Assembly (NCBI GenBank): GCA_016712375.1
Contig: JADJRE010000001.1
Coordinates: forward strand, 1 to 64,000
DNA: 64,000 nucleotides
From: Rhodospirillales bacterium
GTDB lineage: Bacteria; Pseudomonadota; Alphaproteobacteria; Rhodospirillales; Defluviicoccaceae
Direction of reading: 5' to 3'
The translations under genes were made by a program, and so were the position numbers. Positions 32,018-41,155 of this stretch are shown here, one piece after another; positions within the stretch are counted from its first letter, which is position 1; each line of letters begins with the position of its first letter. A model generated the notes under the pieces. That model searched no databases. It was not told the origin of the DNA and saw only the letters and a program-made list of their open reading frames with translations.

Positions 32018-34609
32018 TCACGCAGCGTCGGCGGCCGCCGACTCGCTAATGATCAGGCCACCGTCCCCGGCGGTAATCCGCACCCGCTCGCCGTCCTTGA
32101 TCCGGCCGGCGAGGATTGCGCTCGCCAGCGGGTTCTGCAGGCTGCGCTGGATCACCCGCTTCAGCGGCCGGGCCCCGTAGACCGGATCGTAGCCCGCCTT
32201 GGCCAGCCAGCCGATGGCGCTGTCGTCGAGGTCGAGCGTGATCTTGCGGTCCGCGAGCAGCGCCTTCAGCCGCGCCAGCTGGATGTCAACGATCGCCCCC
32301 ATCTGCTCCGGGAACAGGCGGTGAAAAAGGATGATTTCGTCCAGACGGTTGAGGAATTCCGGCCGGAAGGCGGCGCGCACGATCGCCATCACCTGCTCGC
32401 GCACCTCGCCAGAATCGTGCCCCTCCGACTGCGCCGCCAGGATGTCACCGCCGAGGTTTGAGGTAAGCACGATCAGGGCGTTGCGGAAGTCGACGGTGCG
32501 TCCCTGGCCGTCGGTCAACCGACCGTCGTCGAGCACCTGCAATAACACGTTGAAGACGTCAGGATGCGCCTTTTCGATCTCGTCGAACAGGATCACCTGG
32601 TAGGGCCTGCGCCGCACCGCCTCGGTAAGCGCACCCCCCTCCTCGTAGCCGACATAGCCCGGCGGCGCGCCGATCAGCCGGGCGACGGTGTGCTTTTCCA
32701 TGTACTCAGACATGTCGATGCGGATCATTGCCTGCTCGTCGTCAAACAGGAACTGCGCCAGCGCCTTGCACAGCTCGGTTTTGCCGACACCCGTGGGGCC
32801 GAGGAACAGGAACGATCCGATGGGCCGGTTAGGATCCTGCAGACCCGCCCGCGCACGGCGGACCGCGTCGGCGACGGCTATCAGCGCCTCCTCCTGGCCG
32901 ACGACCCGCTTGCGCAGATTTTCCTCCATCGCCAGCAGCTTCTCGCGTTCGCCCTCCAGCATTTTGTCGACGGGGACGCCGGTCCAGCGGGAAACCACGC
33001 TAGCGACATGCTCAGCCGTCACCGCCTCCTCCAGCATCCGGTGCTGACCCGCTTCTTCAGCGGCCTTCAGCTTGCGCTCCAGCTCGGGGATCGTCTGATA
33101 CTGCAGCCGGCCGGCCTCCTCGTACTTGCCGTCGCGCAAGGCGCGTTCGACCGCCATCCGGGCCTGGTCGAGTTCCTCCTTCACCTTTGTCGCCCCGGCG
33201 AGCGCGTCCTTCTCGGCCCGCCACTGCGTAGTCAGCTCCGCCGACCGCTGCTCCAGTTCCGCCAACTCCTTCTCCAGTTTCCCAAGGCGGTCACGGGAAG
33301 CGGCGTCGTTCTCCTTCTTCAGCGCTTCGCGCTCGATCTTCAGCTGGACGATGCGGCGATCGAGCTCGTCGATGGCTTCCGGCTTGGAATCGACCTGCAT
33401 GCGCAGCCGGCTCGCCGCCTCATCGACCAGATCGATCGCCTTGTCGGGCAGGAAGCGATCGGTGATGTAGCGATTGGACAGCGTGGCGGCAGCGACGATG
33501 GCCGCGTCGGTGATGCGCACGCCATGGTGCAGCTCGTACTTCTCCTTCAGGCCGCGCAGGATCGAGATTGTGTCCTCGACCGTCGGCTGCGAGACGAACA
33601 CCGGCTGGAAGCGCCGCGCCAGCGCCGCGTCCTTCTCAATGTGCTTGCGGTACTCGTTCAGCGTCGTCGCACCGATGCAGTGAAGCTCGCCGCGCGCCAG
33701 CGCTGGCTTCAGGAGATTCGATGCATCCATCGATCCCTCGGCCGATCCGGCGCCGACCAGGGTGTGCAACTCGTCGATGAACAGGATCAGTTCGCCCTCC
33801 GACGCGGTCACCTCGGTCAGCACCGCTTTCAGGCGCTCCTCGAACTCACCGCGAAACTTCGAGCCCGCCACCAGCGCGCCCAGGTCAAGCACCATCAGCC
33901 GCTTGTCCTTCAACGTCTCCGGCACGTCGCCCTTGACGATGCGCTGCGCCAAGCCCTCGACGATCGCCGTCTTGCCGACACCCGCCTCACCGATCAGCAC
34001 CGGATTGTTCTTGGTCCGCCGCGAGAGCACCTGGATGGTCCGCCTGATCTCTTCGTCGCGGCCAATCACCGGATCGAGCTTGCCGTCGGCCGCCGCCGCG
34101 GTCAGATCGCGCGCGTACTTTTTCAGTGCGTCGTACGAATCCTCGGCAGTAGGCGAGGTGGCAGATCGGCCCTTGCGGACTTCTTCGATCGCCCTGTTCA
34201 GCCCCTGAGCGGTGACGCCGGCGTCCGCCAGCACCCGCGACGGCGGCGAGCCGGATGCCAGCGCCAGCGCCAGCAGCAGCCGCTCGGCGGTGACGAACTT
34301 GTCGCCGGCCTTGTCGGCGATCTGCTCCGCCTGCTCGAACAATCTGGCGCATTCCGGCGACAGATAAACCTGTCCGCTGCCGCCCTCGACCTTCGGAAGC
34401 TTCAACAATTCAGCGTCACAACGACTGCGGGCGGCTTCCGGATCGCCGCCAGCGGCGCGGATCAGGTTGGCGGCGAGGCCTTCCTTGTCTTCCAGCAGCA
34501 CGGAAAGAAGGTGCAACGGTGCCAGCTGCTGGTGATTGCGGCGCAGCGCCAGGGTTTGAGCGGCCTGCACGAAGCCCTTCGAGCGCTCGGTATACTTTTC
34601 GAAATCCAT
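32018..34609 (-). CDS. clpB: ATP-dependent disaggregase ClpB
   Basis: A hexameric AAA+ chaperone that works with DnaK to dissolve aggregates. It has 863 residues, the normal length. The Clp N-domain (1-145) begins MDFEKYTERSKGFVQAAQTL. NBD1 has Walker A GEAGVGKTAIVEGLAQRI and Walker B LILFIDELHTLVGAG. A long coiled-coil M-domain (about 405-525, rich in KLEKELAELEQRSAEL) marks ClpB rather than ClpA/C. NBD2 has FLGPTGVGKTELCKAL and the Arg-finger region GAPPGYVGYEEGG. It appears monocistronic. I found no clear sigma-32 promoter. Confidence 0.97.
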   Translation of the reverse strand: MDFEKYTERSKGFVQAAQTLALRRNHQQLAPLHLLSVLLEDKEGLAANLIRAAGGDPEAARSRCDAELLKLPKVEGGSGQVYLSPECARLFEQAEQIADKAGDKFVTAERLLLALALASGSPPSRVLADAGVTAQGLNRAIEEVRKGRSATSPTAEDSYDALKKYARDLTAAAADGKLDPVIGRDEEIRRTIQVLSRRTKNNPVLIGEAGVGKTAIVEGLAQRIVKGDVPETLKDKRLMVLDLGALVAGSKFRGEFEERLKAVLTEVTASEGELILFIDELHTLVGAGSAEGSMDASNLLKPALARGELHCIGATTLNEYRKHIEKDAALARRFQPVFVSQPTVEDTISILRGLKEKYELHHGVRITDAAIVAAATLSNRYITDRFLPDKAIDLVDEAASRLRMQVDSKPEAIDELDRRIVQLKIEREALKKENDAASRDRLGKLEKELAELEQRSAELTTQWRAEKDALAGATKVKEELDQARMAVERALRDGKYEEAGRLQYQTIPELERKLKAAEEAGQHRMLEEAVTAEHVASVVSRWTGVPVDKMLEGEREKLLAMEENLRKRVVGQEEALIAVADAVRRARAGLQDPNRPIGSFLFLGPTGVGKTELCKALAQFLFDDEQAMIRIDMSEYMEKHTVARLIGAPPGYVGYEEGGALTEAVRRRPYQVILFDEIEKAHPDVFNVLLQVLDDGRLTDGQGRTVDFRNALIVLTSNLGGDILAAQSEGHDSGEVREQVMAIVRAAFRPEFLNRLDEIILFHRLFPEQMGAIVDIQLARLKALLADRKITLDLDDSAIGWLAKAGYDPVYGARPLKRVIQRSLQNPLASAILAGRIKDGERVRITAGDGGLIISESAAADAA

Positions 34610-34828
34610 GTCCGCACCCCTTGTTCATGACCGCGGCGGCGTACCCTCGGCGAGGCGTATCGCATGACCGCGTCGATCGTACGGTATCCCGCGCTTCGAT
34701 ATGGAGCGACGGCGCGGCGGCGCAACCGCTGGAAGTAGTCGGCATCCGCGGAAACGTCTGCGTGGAGGGGTTGATCGACGGCGCGGGCACGCCATCTCCG
34801 ACTAAATCGTCCCGATCGGAAGGGCTGC

Positions 34829-35623
34829 ATGAGCGCCGTCATACCCTTGCCCACGAGACGCCCGCCAATCGGCAACCGCCTGGACGATTACCTGCAAAGA
34901 TTGGAGTGCATCGCGCCGGAGGCTGCGCGCCCGCTGAGCTTCCGCGCTCGTCTGCTTGGCCGGCGGCGACATCCGCTGCTGTGGCCGGCGACAGCCGCAC
35001 GGGCAATACCAGCTGAAATAGAGGCGCTGATCGCGCGGTTGCCGACCGGCGGCTGGAGGATTTGCGGCGAGACGGCTCACGCTCTTGCGGCGCTGTTCAA
35101 GGTAATTCGCCCGCGGCGCGTGCTAGAATTTGGCAGCGGCTGCAGCACCGTCTTGCTGGCGGCCCTTTGTGCCCACGCCGGTGGTGGGCGCCGCGTCGTC
35201 TCACTGGACGAACGGCCGGCGTACATGGCTCGCACCCAGAAGCTGCTCGACGGCTTCGGCCTTGGGCAACACGTTACGACCCTCGTCGCGCCGGTTACCG
35301 ACAGCATCTTCGGCGGTTGGGCCGGCCGCACCTATCGGCCCGATCGCGACACCCTGCGGCTGGCACTGGCGGGTGAGCGCGCCGATTTCATATTTGTCGA
35401 CGGACCAGCAAATTGGCTTGGCAGGCGGGGCGATTGCCGTTTCGGCACGCTACCGCTGGCGAGCGCCTTCGTCGCCGACGAAGCGCTATTCGTTGCCGAC
35501 GACGCGCTGCGACCCCGCGACCTGACGATTGTCCTGCGCTGGCGATCGCTGCCTTACATCGAGGTACGTGGCATTCTGCCGGTCGGTCGCGGCCTGGCCG
35601 TCGGCATCCTGCGCGGCAGGTAG
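34829..35623 (+). CDS. Class I SAM-dependent methyltransferase-like protein
   Basis: A 264-residue protein with a Rossmann-type SAM fold. Motif I is RVLEFGSGCSTVLLAALC, the acidic residue after strand 2 is in VVSLDERPAYMARTQKLLDG, and motif IV is RADFIFVDGPANWLG. It resembles small-molecule O-methyltransferases of the FkbM/class-24 type, but the substrate region is not recognisable. It has no signal peptide. It is upstream of an MFS gene on the same strand, with a 127-base gap. Confidence 0.75.
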   Translation: MSAVIPLPTRRPPIGNRLDDYLQRLECIAPEAARPLSFRARLLGRRRHPLLWPATAARAIPAEIEALIARLPTGGWRICGETAHALAALFKVIRPRRVLEFGSGCSTVLLAALCAHAGGGRRVVSLDERPAYMARTQKLLDGFGLGQHVTTLVAPVTDSIFGGWAGRTYRPDRDTLRLALAGERADFIFVDGPANWLGRRGDCRFGTLPLASAFVADEALFVADDALRPRDLTIVLRWRSLPYIEVRGILPVGRGLAVGILRGR

Positions 35624-35750
35624 ACGACCGGCTTGAGGATGCGACGAATCGTCGAGGCGGTATCGAAGGATGCCGCGGTTAGCTATTAGTTGCAGGCATA
35701 TCGTCGAACATGCCGGAGACGGCGTGACTGGCGCAAGGAAAGCAGAAGCA

Positions 35751-36950
35751 ATGTCGGGCACGGCGAAGGTGGTCATCGTCTCGGGCATCCTCTGCCTGAT
35801 CGTCGCCATGGGCATCCGCCAGTCTTTCGGCATCTTCCTGGCGCCGATCGCCGTTGACCTGGACGTTGGCCGGCAGGTTTTCGGCCTTGCGATCGCTTGG
35901 CAGAACCTGCTGTGGGGTCTGGCGCAGCCCATCACCGGGGCGATCGCCGATCATTTCGGCGCGGTGCGGGTGACGATCGTCGGCGCCGCGCTGTACGCCG
36001 CGGGCCTGGCGCTCGCCGCCTTCAGCTCCGATCCGCTCGGCCTGAACGTGACGCTAGGGGTTCTCGTCGGACTGGCGCTCGCCGGCACCACCTACGGCAC
36101 CGTTCTGGGCGCGGTCGGGCGGGTAGTGCCGCCGGAGAAGCGCAGCGTAGCGTTCGGCGTCTGCACCGCTGCCGGATCGTTCGGCATGTTTGCGGTGGTG
36201 CCGGGTGCGCAGGCGCTGCTCGACGCCATGTCGTGGCGCGACGCCTTCCTGGTGCTGGCGATTGCCGTCGGTCTGCTGGCGCCGCTCGCCTTCGGCTTCG
36301 CCGGCAGCGACCAGCTGATTCGTCGCCATGCCGGCGGTCAGAGCCTTGTTGCGGCGATCGGCGAGGCGCGGAGCCACGCCGGCTACTGGCTGCTCAACGC
36401 CGGCTTCTTCGTCTGCGGCTTCCACGTTGCCTTCGTCGCCACCCACCTGCCGGCCTATCTCGCCGATCAGGGCCTGCCGCCGTCGATCAGCGCCTGGTCA
36501 CTGGCGATGATCGGCCTGTTCAACATCTTCGGCAGCTACCTGTTCGGCGTGCTCGGCGGCCGCTTCCGACAGAAGTGGGTGCTGTCGGCGATCTACGCGG
36601 CCCGCGCCGTCGTCATCGCCCTGTTCATCGCCCTGCCGCTGAGCGGAACCACTGCGGTGGCGTTCGGCGCGGCGATCGGCTTCCTGTGGCTGGGCACGGT
36701 GCCGCTTACCAGCGGGCTGGTGGCGCGCGTCTTCGGCGTCCGCTACCTGTCGATGCTGTACGGCGTGGTCTTCGCCTCTCACCAGCTGGGCGCCTTCCTC
36801 GGCGCCTGGGGCGGCGGCCTCGCCTACGACCTGCTGGGCTCCTACGACAGCGTCTGGCTCGCCTCGATCGGCCTTGCCCTGTTCGCCACCCTGATTCACC
36901 TGCCGATCAACGACCAGCCGCTGGCCCGGCTGGCGGCGGCCCGCGGATGA
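35751..36950 (+). CDS. MFS transporter (OFA/MCT-like)
   Basis: Twelve predicted helices in about 399 residues. VVIVSGILCLIVAMGIRQSF opens helix 1. TYGTVLGAVGRVVPPEKRSV and GFLWLGTVPLTSGLVARVFG, RYLSMLYGVVFASHQLGAFL are typical of monocarboxylate/oxalate-formate type MFS proteins. I chose MSGTAKVVIV at 35751. The stop overlaps the start of a 42-aa ORF (ATGA at 36947-36950). The substrate is inferred as a small organic acid and is uncertain. Confidence 0.85.
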   Translation: MSGTAKVVIVSGILCLIVAMGIRQSFGIFLAPIAVDLDVGRQVFGLAIAWQNLLWGLAQPITGAIADHFGAVRVTIVGAALYAAGLALAAFSSDPLGLNVTLGVLVGLALAGTTYGTVLGAVGRVVPPEKRSVAFGVCTAAGSFGMFAVVPGAQALLDAMSWRDAFLVLAIAVGLLAPLAFGFAGSDQLIRRHAGGQSLVAAIGEARSHAGYWLLNAGFFVCGFHVAFVATHLPAYLADQGLPPSISAWSLAMIGLFNIFGSYLFGVLGGRFRQKWVLSAIYAARAVVIALFIALPLSGTTAVAFGAAIGFLWLGTVPLTSGLVARVFGVRYLSMLYGVVFASHQLGAFLGAWGGGLAYDLLGSYDSVWLASIGLALFATLIHLPINDQPLARLAAARG

Positions 36951-37075
36951 TCGGCGCGCGCACCGGCTGGACGCTGCTGGCCGCGGCACTCATCGCCGGC
37001 GCCCTGGCAATGTGGTGGCGCTACGGCGAAGCCATTGTCCTCGCCCAGCCAAGCTGGATGTGTCTGCCGCGGTAG
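36947..37075 (+). CDS. 42-residue single-helix membrane protein coupled to the MFS gene
   Basis: The ATG at 36947 shares bases with the TGA of the MFS gene (ATGA), a classical translational-coupling overlap. The product begins MIGARTGWTLLAAALIAGAL, with one helix (about residues 6-22), followed by a short amphipathic end (WWRYGEAIVLAQPSWMCLPR). It ends at TAG 37073-37075. Codon use matches the neighbours (high G/C at third positions). It may be a small accessory subunit of the transporter. I do not recognise a family. Confidence 0.5.
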   Translation: MIGARTGWTLLAAALIAGALAMWWRYGEAIVLAQPSWMCLPR

Positions 37076-37224
37076 GCGATAGGCCCGCATGTGCCTCCGC
37101 AAGGCGACAACGAGCCCTGGTAGCGACGGCGGCGCGTCGCAGCAAGCCACGGCGGCGCAATCGCCGATGGCGCGCTGCGAGCTGACGCCCGAAGACGGTG
37201 GCCCCTGTTCAGCATACGTCGCGA

Positions 37225-37273
37225 TTGACGTTCCGTATTTTCCATCGATATCATTTAGAAGAAAATATGGAAC
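37225..37273 (+). promoter_or_regulatory. Antitoxin promoter with inverted-repeat operator
   Basis: TTGACG (37225-37230), an 18-base spacer and TATCAT (37249-37254) form a promoter. An inverted repeat overlaps it: GTTCCGTATTTTC at 37230-37242 and GAAAATATGGAAC at 37261-37273, matching at 12 of 13 positions. The right arm covers the ATG at 37267. This is a typical autorepression layout for a toxin-antitoxin operon. Confidence 0.65.
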
Positions 37274-37926
37274 GGCGGTCGACTTCGATGTCACGGTGGA
37301 GATTCCTACAGACAGCCGCTCCCGCTACGGCCCTGGCTGCGGAAAAAGCAACCGCGGCGGAGACCCGGTTGTTGCGGCTGGTCCGGTCGCGAATGGATGC
37401 ACTAACCGATCGGATTGTCGCCACGTCGTCTCCCGGCGACCTGGAGGCGATGCTGGACGCGCCGACACCGTTCGGCTCGGCGCTGCGTGGCCTTGGTCTG
37501 CTCGTCGAACATGGCGAGATCGGCGAGTTCGAACCACTGGCAGCGGCGCGCTTGCGCGGACTGGAAGCAAAGGCTCGGCTCATCGAGCGCGCCGGCGGTT
37601 TGCTCGATGCCGGGGAAGCAGCTCAGTTGCTTGGCATTGGGCGCGATGCCGTCGGCAAGCGCCGGCAGGCGGATCGCCTGCTGGCAGTGCCGCGCGGCGA
37701 CCGCGCTTTCGGCTATCCGCGCTGCCAATTCACCGAGCATGGGCTGCTGCCAGGGTTCGAGCGGCTGCTAGCCGCCACTCGCGGCATCCCTGCCTGGATG
37801 CGCCTCGATCTATTGACCAGCACACAGGACGAACTGGGCGGCCAAACTCCGCTCGAAGCGCTTCGCGCGGGTGACGTTGAAGACGCCGAGGCAGCGGTGG
37901 CCGCATTTACCGCAGCCCACGTCTAA
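37267..37926 (+). CDS. Antitoxin of a RES toxin-antitoxin pair (HTH plus MbcA/ParS-like domain)
   Basis: About 219 residues. A helical N-terminal region is followed by a helix-turn-helix of the excisionase/MerR-like kind (LLDAGEAAQLLGIGRDAVGK, RRQADRLLAVPRGDRAFGYP). The C-terminus WMRLDLLTSTQDELGGQTPL followed by EALRAGDVEDAEAAVAAF resembles the Xre/MbcA/ParS toxin-binding domain (LGG-x-x-P-L-x-x-L). It lies 83 bases upstream of a RES-domain gene, the standard antitoxin-first order. Start choice: ATG 37267 would leave a leader of only about 6-7 bases from the predicted start site; MSRWRFLQ at 37288 is the alternative. Confidence 0.72.
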   Translation: MERRSTSMSRWRFLQTAAPATALAAEKATAAETRLLRLVRSRMDALTDRIVATSSPGDLEAMLDAPTPFGSALRGLGLLVEHGEIGEFEPLAAARLRGLEAKARLIERAGGLLDAGEAAQLLGIGRDAVGKRRQADRLLAVPRGDRAFGYPRCQFTEHGLLPGFERLLAATRGIPAWMRLDLLTSTQDELGGQTPLEALRAGDVEDAEAAVAAFTAAHV

Positions 37927-37943
37927 CCGCGACACAAACTCTC

Positions 37944-37989
37944 TTGACATGTTGCGCCTGAATCACATAGTGTTGCTCAAGCGCAACAT
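37944..37989 (+). promoter_or_regulatory. Second promoter and operator in front of the RES toxin gene
   Basis: TTGACA (37944-37949), a 16-base spacer and CATAGT (37966-37971) form a promoter between the two genes. It is flanked by a perfect 9-base inverted repeat, ATGTTGCGC (37949-37957) and GCGCAACAT (37981-37989). A repressor bound here would block toxin transcription separately. Confidence 0.6.
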
Positions 37990-38009
37990 CGCGTGAGGAT
38001 CAGCCTTTG

Positions 38010-38663
38010 GTGGCTCAGCGCGTACCCCGCCGGACCAACACCAGGGGGGGCGAGCATGCCGCTGTCGAGCCGCCGCTGCCTGCGCCTCCGCGAGATCTGG
38101 CCAAACGCGCTCTTCCGCTGCACCCCGCACCGGCCGGAAGGGCGATATTTAGGATAATACCGATCGGAACCAATCCGTTGTTCTTTGGACCGGGCGCCAG
38201 CGAGCCGCCGGCCGGCCGGTTCGATGCCACCAACGGCAGTTTCCGCACCTGCTACGCCGGCATGACACCAGAAGCGTGCTTCGCAGAGAAGTTTCTGCGC
38301 TTGGGTGAACGGACGATCGAAGAGTCATTTCTTCAAAAGATCGCTCTGGCGCGAATTGAACTCTTGCAACCTCTGACGCTGGTCGCGCTACACGGGCAAG
38401 GATTGTCATCAGTTTCCGCAACGGCATCAGCGGTAAATGGCCCCTATGCCTCCTCGCGGCTCTGGAGTGCGGCTCTTCACGCCCATCCGCAGCGACCCGA
38501 CGGCTTGTGCTGGCGTTCCCGATTCGACGACAGCCTGTTCTGCGTCGCGCTGTTCGACCGGTGTCGGGCGCATCTCCGCGTAGCGGAATCGGTGGCGCTG
38601 GTCGAGCGTCCGGCATTGCTTATGGCAATGTCGCAACGGTGGGGCTTGGCATTGATCGACTGA
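38010..38663 (+). CDS. RES-domain toxin (NAD+-degrading type)
   Basis: About 217 residues ending in a RES domain. The conserved Arg is in RAIFRIIPIGTNPLFFGPGA, followed by PAGRFDATNGSFRTCYAGMT and PEACFAEKF with the conserved Glu. The Ser/Arg region is YASSRLWSAALHAHPQRPDG and WRSRFDDSLFCVALFD. RES toxins (for example MbcT) degrade NAD+ by phosphorolysis or hydrolysis. I chose the GTG at 38010 (TTG at 38007 is also possible) behind GTGAGGAT. The antitoxin gene lies upstream. Confidence 0.82.
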   Translation: MAQRVPRRTNTRGGEHAAVEPPLPAPPRDLAKRALPLHPAPAGRAIFRIIPIGTNPLFFGPGASEPPAGRFDATNGSFRTCYAGMTPEACFAEKFLRLGERTIEESFLQKIALARIELLQPLTLVALHGQGLSSVSATASAVNGPYASSRLWSAALHAHPQRPDGLCWRSRFDDSLFCVALFDRCRAHLRVAESVALVERPALLMAMSQRWGLALID

Positions 38664-38752
38664 CCACGCGTCTCGATCCGCCGCGATCCCGTTGCCGCGC
38701 CGCGCGGCGCCGGTATACTGCGCGCTTTCCGAACAACACCAGGACCAGCGGC

Positions 38753-39746
38753 ATGGCGGACAGCCTTTATGACGTGGTGGGGATCGGTAACGCCATCGTC
38801 GATGTCATCGCGTCGGCGGACGATGCGTTTCTGATCCGTCACGGCCTCGCCAAAGGGGACGATGACGCTGATCGACTGGACCCGCGCCGAAACGCTCTAT
38901 GCCGCGATGGGACCGGCGGTAGAGGTCTCCGGCGGATCGGCGGCCAACACTATCGCCGCCGTCGCTTCGCTCGGCGGCCATGCCGCGTTCATCGGCAAGG
39001 TCAAGGACGACCAGTTGGGGGGCATTTTCCGCCACGACATCGTTGCCCTCGGCATCACCTTCGCCGCTCTGCCCTCGACCGACGGCCTGTCCACCGGCCG
39101 CTGCCTGATCCTGGTGACGCCGGACGCGCATCGGACGATGAACACCTTTCTCGGCGTCAGCGCCGACCTGGGCATTGAAGACGTCGATGCCACCGTTGTC
39201 GCCGCCGCCCATACGACTTACCTTGAGGGCTACCTGTGGGACCGGCCGCCGGCGAAGCAGGCGTTTGTCACCGCCGCCGGCATGGCGCATCAGGCCGGGC
39301 GCACGGTGGCGCTCAGCCTCTCTGATCCTTTTTGCGTCGACCGCCACCGCGACGACTTCCAGCAGCTGGTCGAGCGCCACGTCGATGTGCTGTTCGCCAA
39401 CGAGGACGAAATCGTCTCGCTGTATCAGGAGCACTCGTTCGACGGTGCCTTGCAGCGGGTCCGCCATCACTGCCCGATCGCCGTGCTCACCCGCTCCGAG
39501 AAGGGCGCCGTGATCGTCGCCGGCGATGACGTGCACATCGTCGATGCCGAGAAGGTGCCGCACGTCGTCGACTCCACCGGCGCCGGGGATGCTTATGCCG
39601 CCGGCTTCCTGTGGGCGCTGGCGCGCGGCATGTGCCTGGAGACGTGCGGGCGGATCGCCGCCGTCTGCGCCGCCGAGGTCATCAGCCACGTCGGCGCCCG
39701 GCCGGAAACGTCACTCGCTGAATTGGTGCGGCAGAAGCTGGGGTGA
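38753..39746 (+). CDS. Adenosine kinase (PfkB/ribokinase family), one frameshift
   Basis: Phosphorylates adenosine to AMP; the family also includes fructokinase-like members. The N-terminus MADSLYDVVGIGNAIVDVIA is in one frame, and the rest, from TMTLIDWTRAETLYAAMGPA through VEVSGGSAANTIAAVASLGG, is in another. Removing one G from the GGGG run near 38857 restores LAKGTMTLID, the family sequence. The catalytic motif DSTGAGDAYAAGFLWALARG and the sugar-binding GGSAANT segment are intact, for a total of about 331 residues. The AmpG-like gene overlaps its end by 4 bases. Confidence 0.9.
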
Positions 39747-41155
39747 ACGAGCCATCGCCGCCGTTTGCCGCGATAGCGTCGCAGCGGCCGCCCCGCCGCG
39801 ACCGAGCCCGCGCCTGGCTGGATGCGCTCGCCGTCTATCGCGATCGCCGCGTTTTAGCGATGCTATTCCTCGGGTTTTCCAGCGGCCTTCCGTTCGGCGC
39901 GCTGGCCGAGCCGTTATCGGCGTGGCTGACGGAAGCCGGATTAGGAAAGACCGAGATCGGCCTGTTCGCGCTGGTCAGCCTGCCTTACTCGCTGAAGTTC
40001 ATCTTCGCGCCGTTCGTCGACCGGCTCGCGCTGCCGGTGCTCGGCCGCTGTTTCGGCCGGCGCCGGGGCTGGGCGCTGGCGACGCAGGTGCTGCTGATTG
40101 CCGTGCTCCTCGGCCTCGGGGCAACGCAGCCGGGGATCGACCCATTGGCGACTGCGGTGCTCGCCCTGTGCGTCGCCTTCGCCTCGGCGACCCAGGACAC
40201 CGTGATCGACGCCTACCGCGTTGAAATTCTGGAAGAGCGCTCACAAGCCGCTGGCGCCGCAACCGCCACCTTTGGCTGGCGGTTGGGCCAGATGGCCGCT
40301 GGCGCGGGCGGCCTGATCCTCGCCGACGTGTTGCCGTGGTCCACGGTGTACGCGCTGATGGCGGCGGCGGTGCTGGTCGGCGTGATCGCTATACTGCTCA
40401 ATCCGGAACCCCGGACACGCAGCTCGCCGGGCGCGCAGATGCTGGAGGTGCGCGCACAAGCTTGGCTGCAGGGCAGGCAGGGGGCACGGCTGCCGCCGTC
40501 GCTCGCGAACGTCGCTGCCTGGGTTTGGGCGGCCTGCGTCTGTCCCTTCGTGGAGTTCGCCACCCGGCGCGGCTGGGTGGTCGTACTGCTGTTCATCCTG
40601 CTCTACAAGTTCGGCGATGCCATCCTCGGCGTAATGAAGGTGCCGTTCTTTCTTGAGATCGGCTTCAGCAAGACGGACATCGCCGAAATCGTCAAATTGT
40701 TCGGTTTTGTCGCCACCGTCGCCGGCAGCCTGATCGGCGGCCTTGTCGTGGCGAGGCTGGGAATCATGCGGGGCCTGCTGGTGTGCGGCGTGGCGATGGC
40801 GCTGTCCAACCTGGTGTTCGTCCTGCAAGCCTGGGCGGGGCCAGACATCGGCATCCTAGCGTTAACCGTCTCGGTCGAGAACATCACCACCGGAATGGGG
40901 ATGACCGCGTTCGTCGCTTATATGTCCAGCCTGTGCAACGTCGCCTATACGGCAACACAATACGCGCTGCTGACCTCCCTGATGGCGATGGGCCGTACCG
41001 TGTTGTCGTCGGGCGCCGGATGGCTTGCCGATCAGGTGCCGTGGCCGACGTTCTTCGTGCTGACGACGCTGGCCGCCGTGCCCGGCCTGCTGCTGCTGGT
41101 GCTGCTGATGCGCCGTTATCAGCCGTCGGGGGGTGAGCATGGCTTATCCCAATAG
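39743..41155 (+). CDS. AmpG-like MFS permease
   Basis: A 470-residue transporter with 12 or more helices, related to AmpG, which imports anhydromuropeptides for cell-wall recycling. The AmpG features are RVLAMLFLGFSSGLPFGALA, YSLKFIFAPFVDRLALPVLG, FASATQDTVIDAYRVEILEE and GFSKTDIAEIVKLFGFVATV. The ATG overlaps the kinase stop (ATGA), so the two are translationally coupled. No beta-lactamase or recycling gene is adjacent. Confidence 0.88.
   Translation: MNEPSPPFAAIASQRPPRRDRARAWLDALAVYRDRRVLAMLFLGFSSGLPFGALAEPLSAWLTEAGLGKTEIGLFALVSLPYSLKFIFAPFVDRLALPVLGRCFGRRRGWALATQVLLIAVLLGLGATQPGIDPLATAVLALCVAFASATQDTVIDAYRVEILEERSQAAGAATATFGWRLGQMAAGAGGLILADVLPWSTVYALMAAAVLVGVIAILLNPEPRTRSSPGAQMLEVRAQAWLQGRQGARLPPSLANVAAWVWAACVCPFVEFATRRGWVVVLLFILLYKFGDAILGVMKVPFFLEIGFSKTDIAEIVKLFGFVATVAGSLIGGLVVARLGIMRGLLVCGVAMALSNLVFVLQAWAGPDIGILALTVSVENITTGMGMTAFVAYMSSLCNVAYTATQYALLTSLMAMGRTVLSSGAGWLADQVPWPTFFVLTTLAAVPGLLLLVLLMRRYQPSGGEHGLSQ

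Noticed and set aside
32564..34630. A 688-codon open frame antisense to clpB
   Set aside because: Same codon-bias effect; the ClpB motifs on the other strand account for the region.
37089..37874. A 261-codon frame overlapping the antitoxin in another frame
   Set aside because: Arg/Gly/Ser-rich shadow; the HTH and toxin-binding features lie in the other frame.
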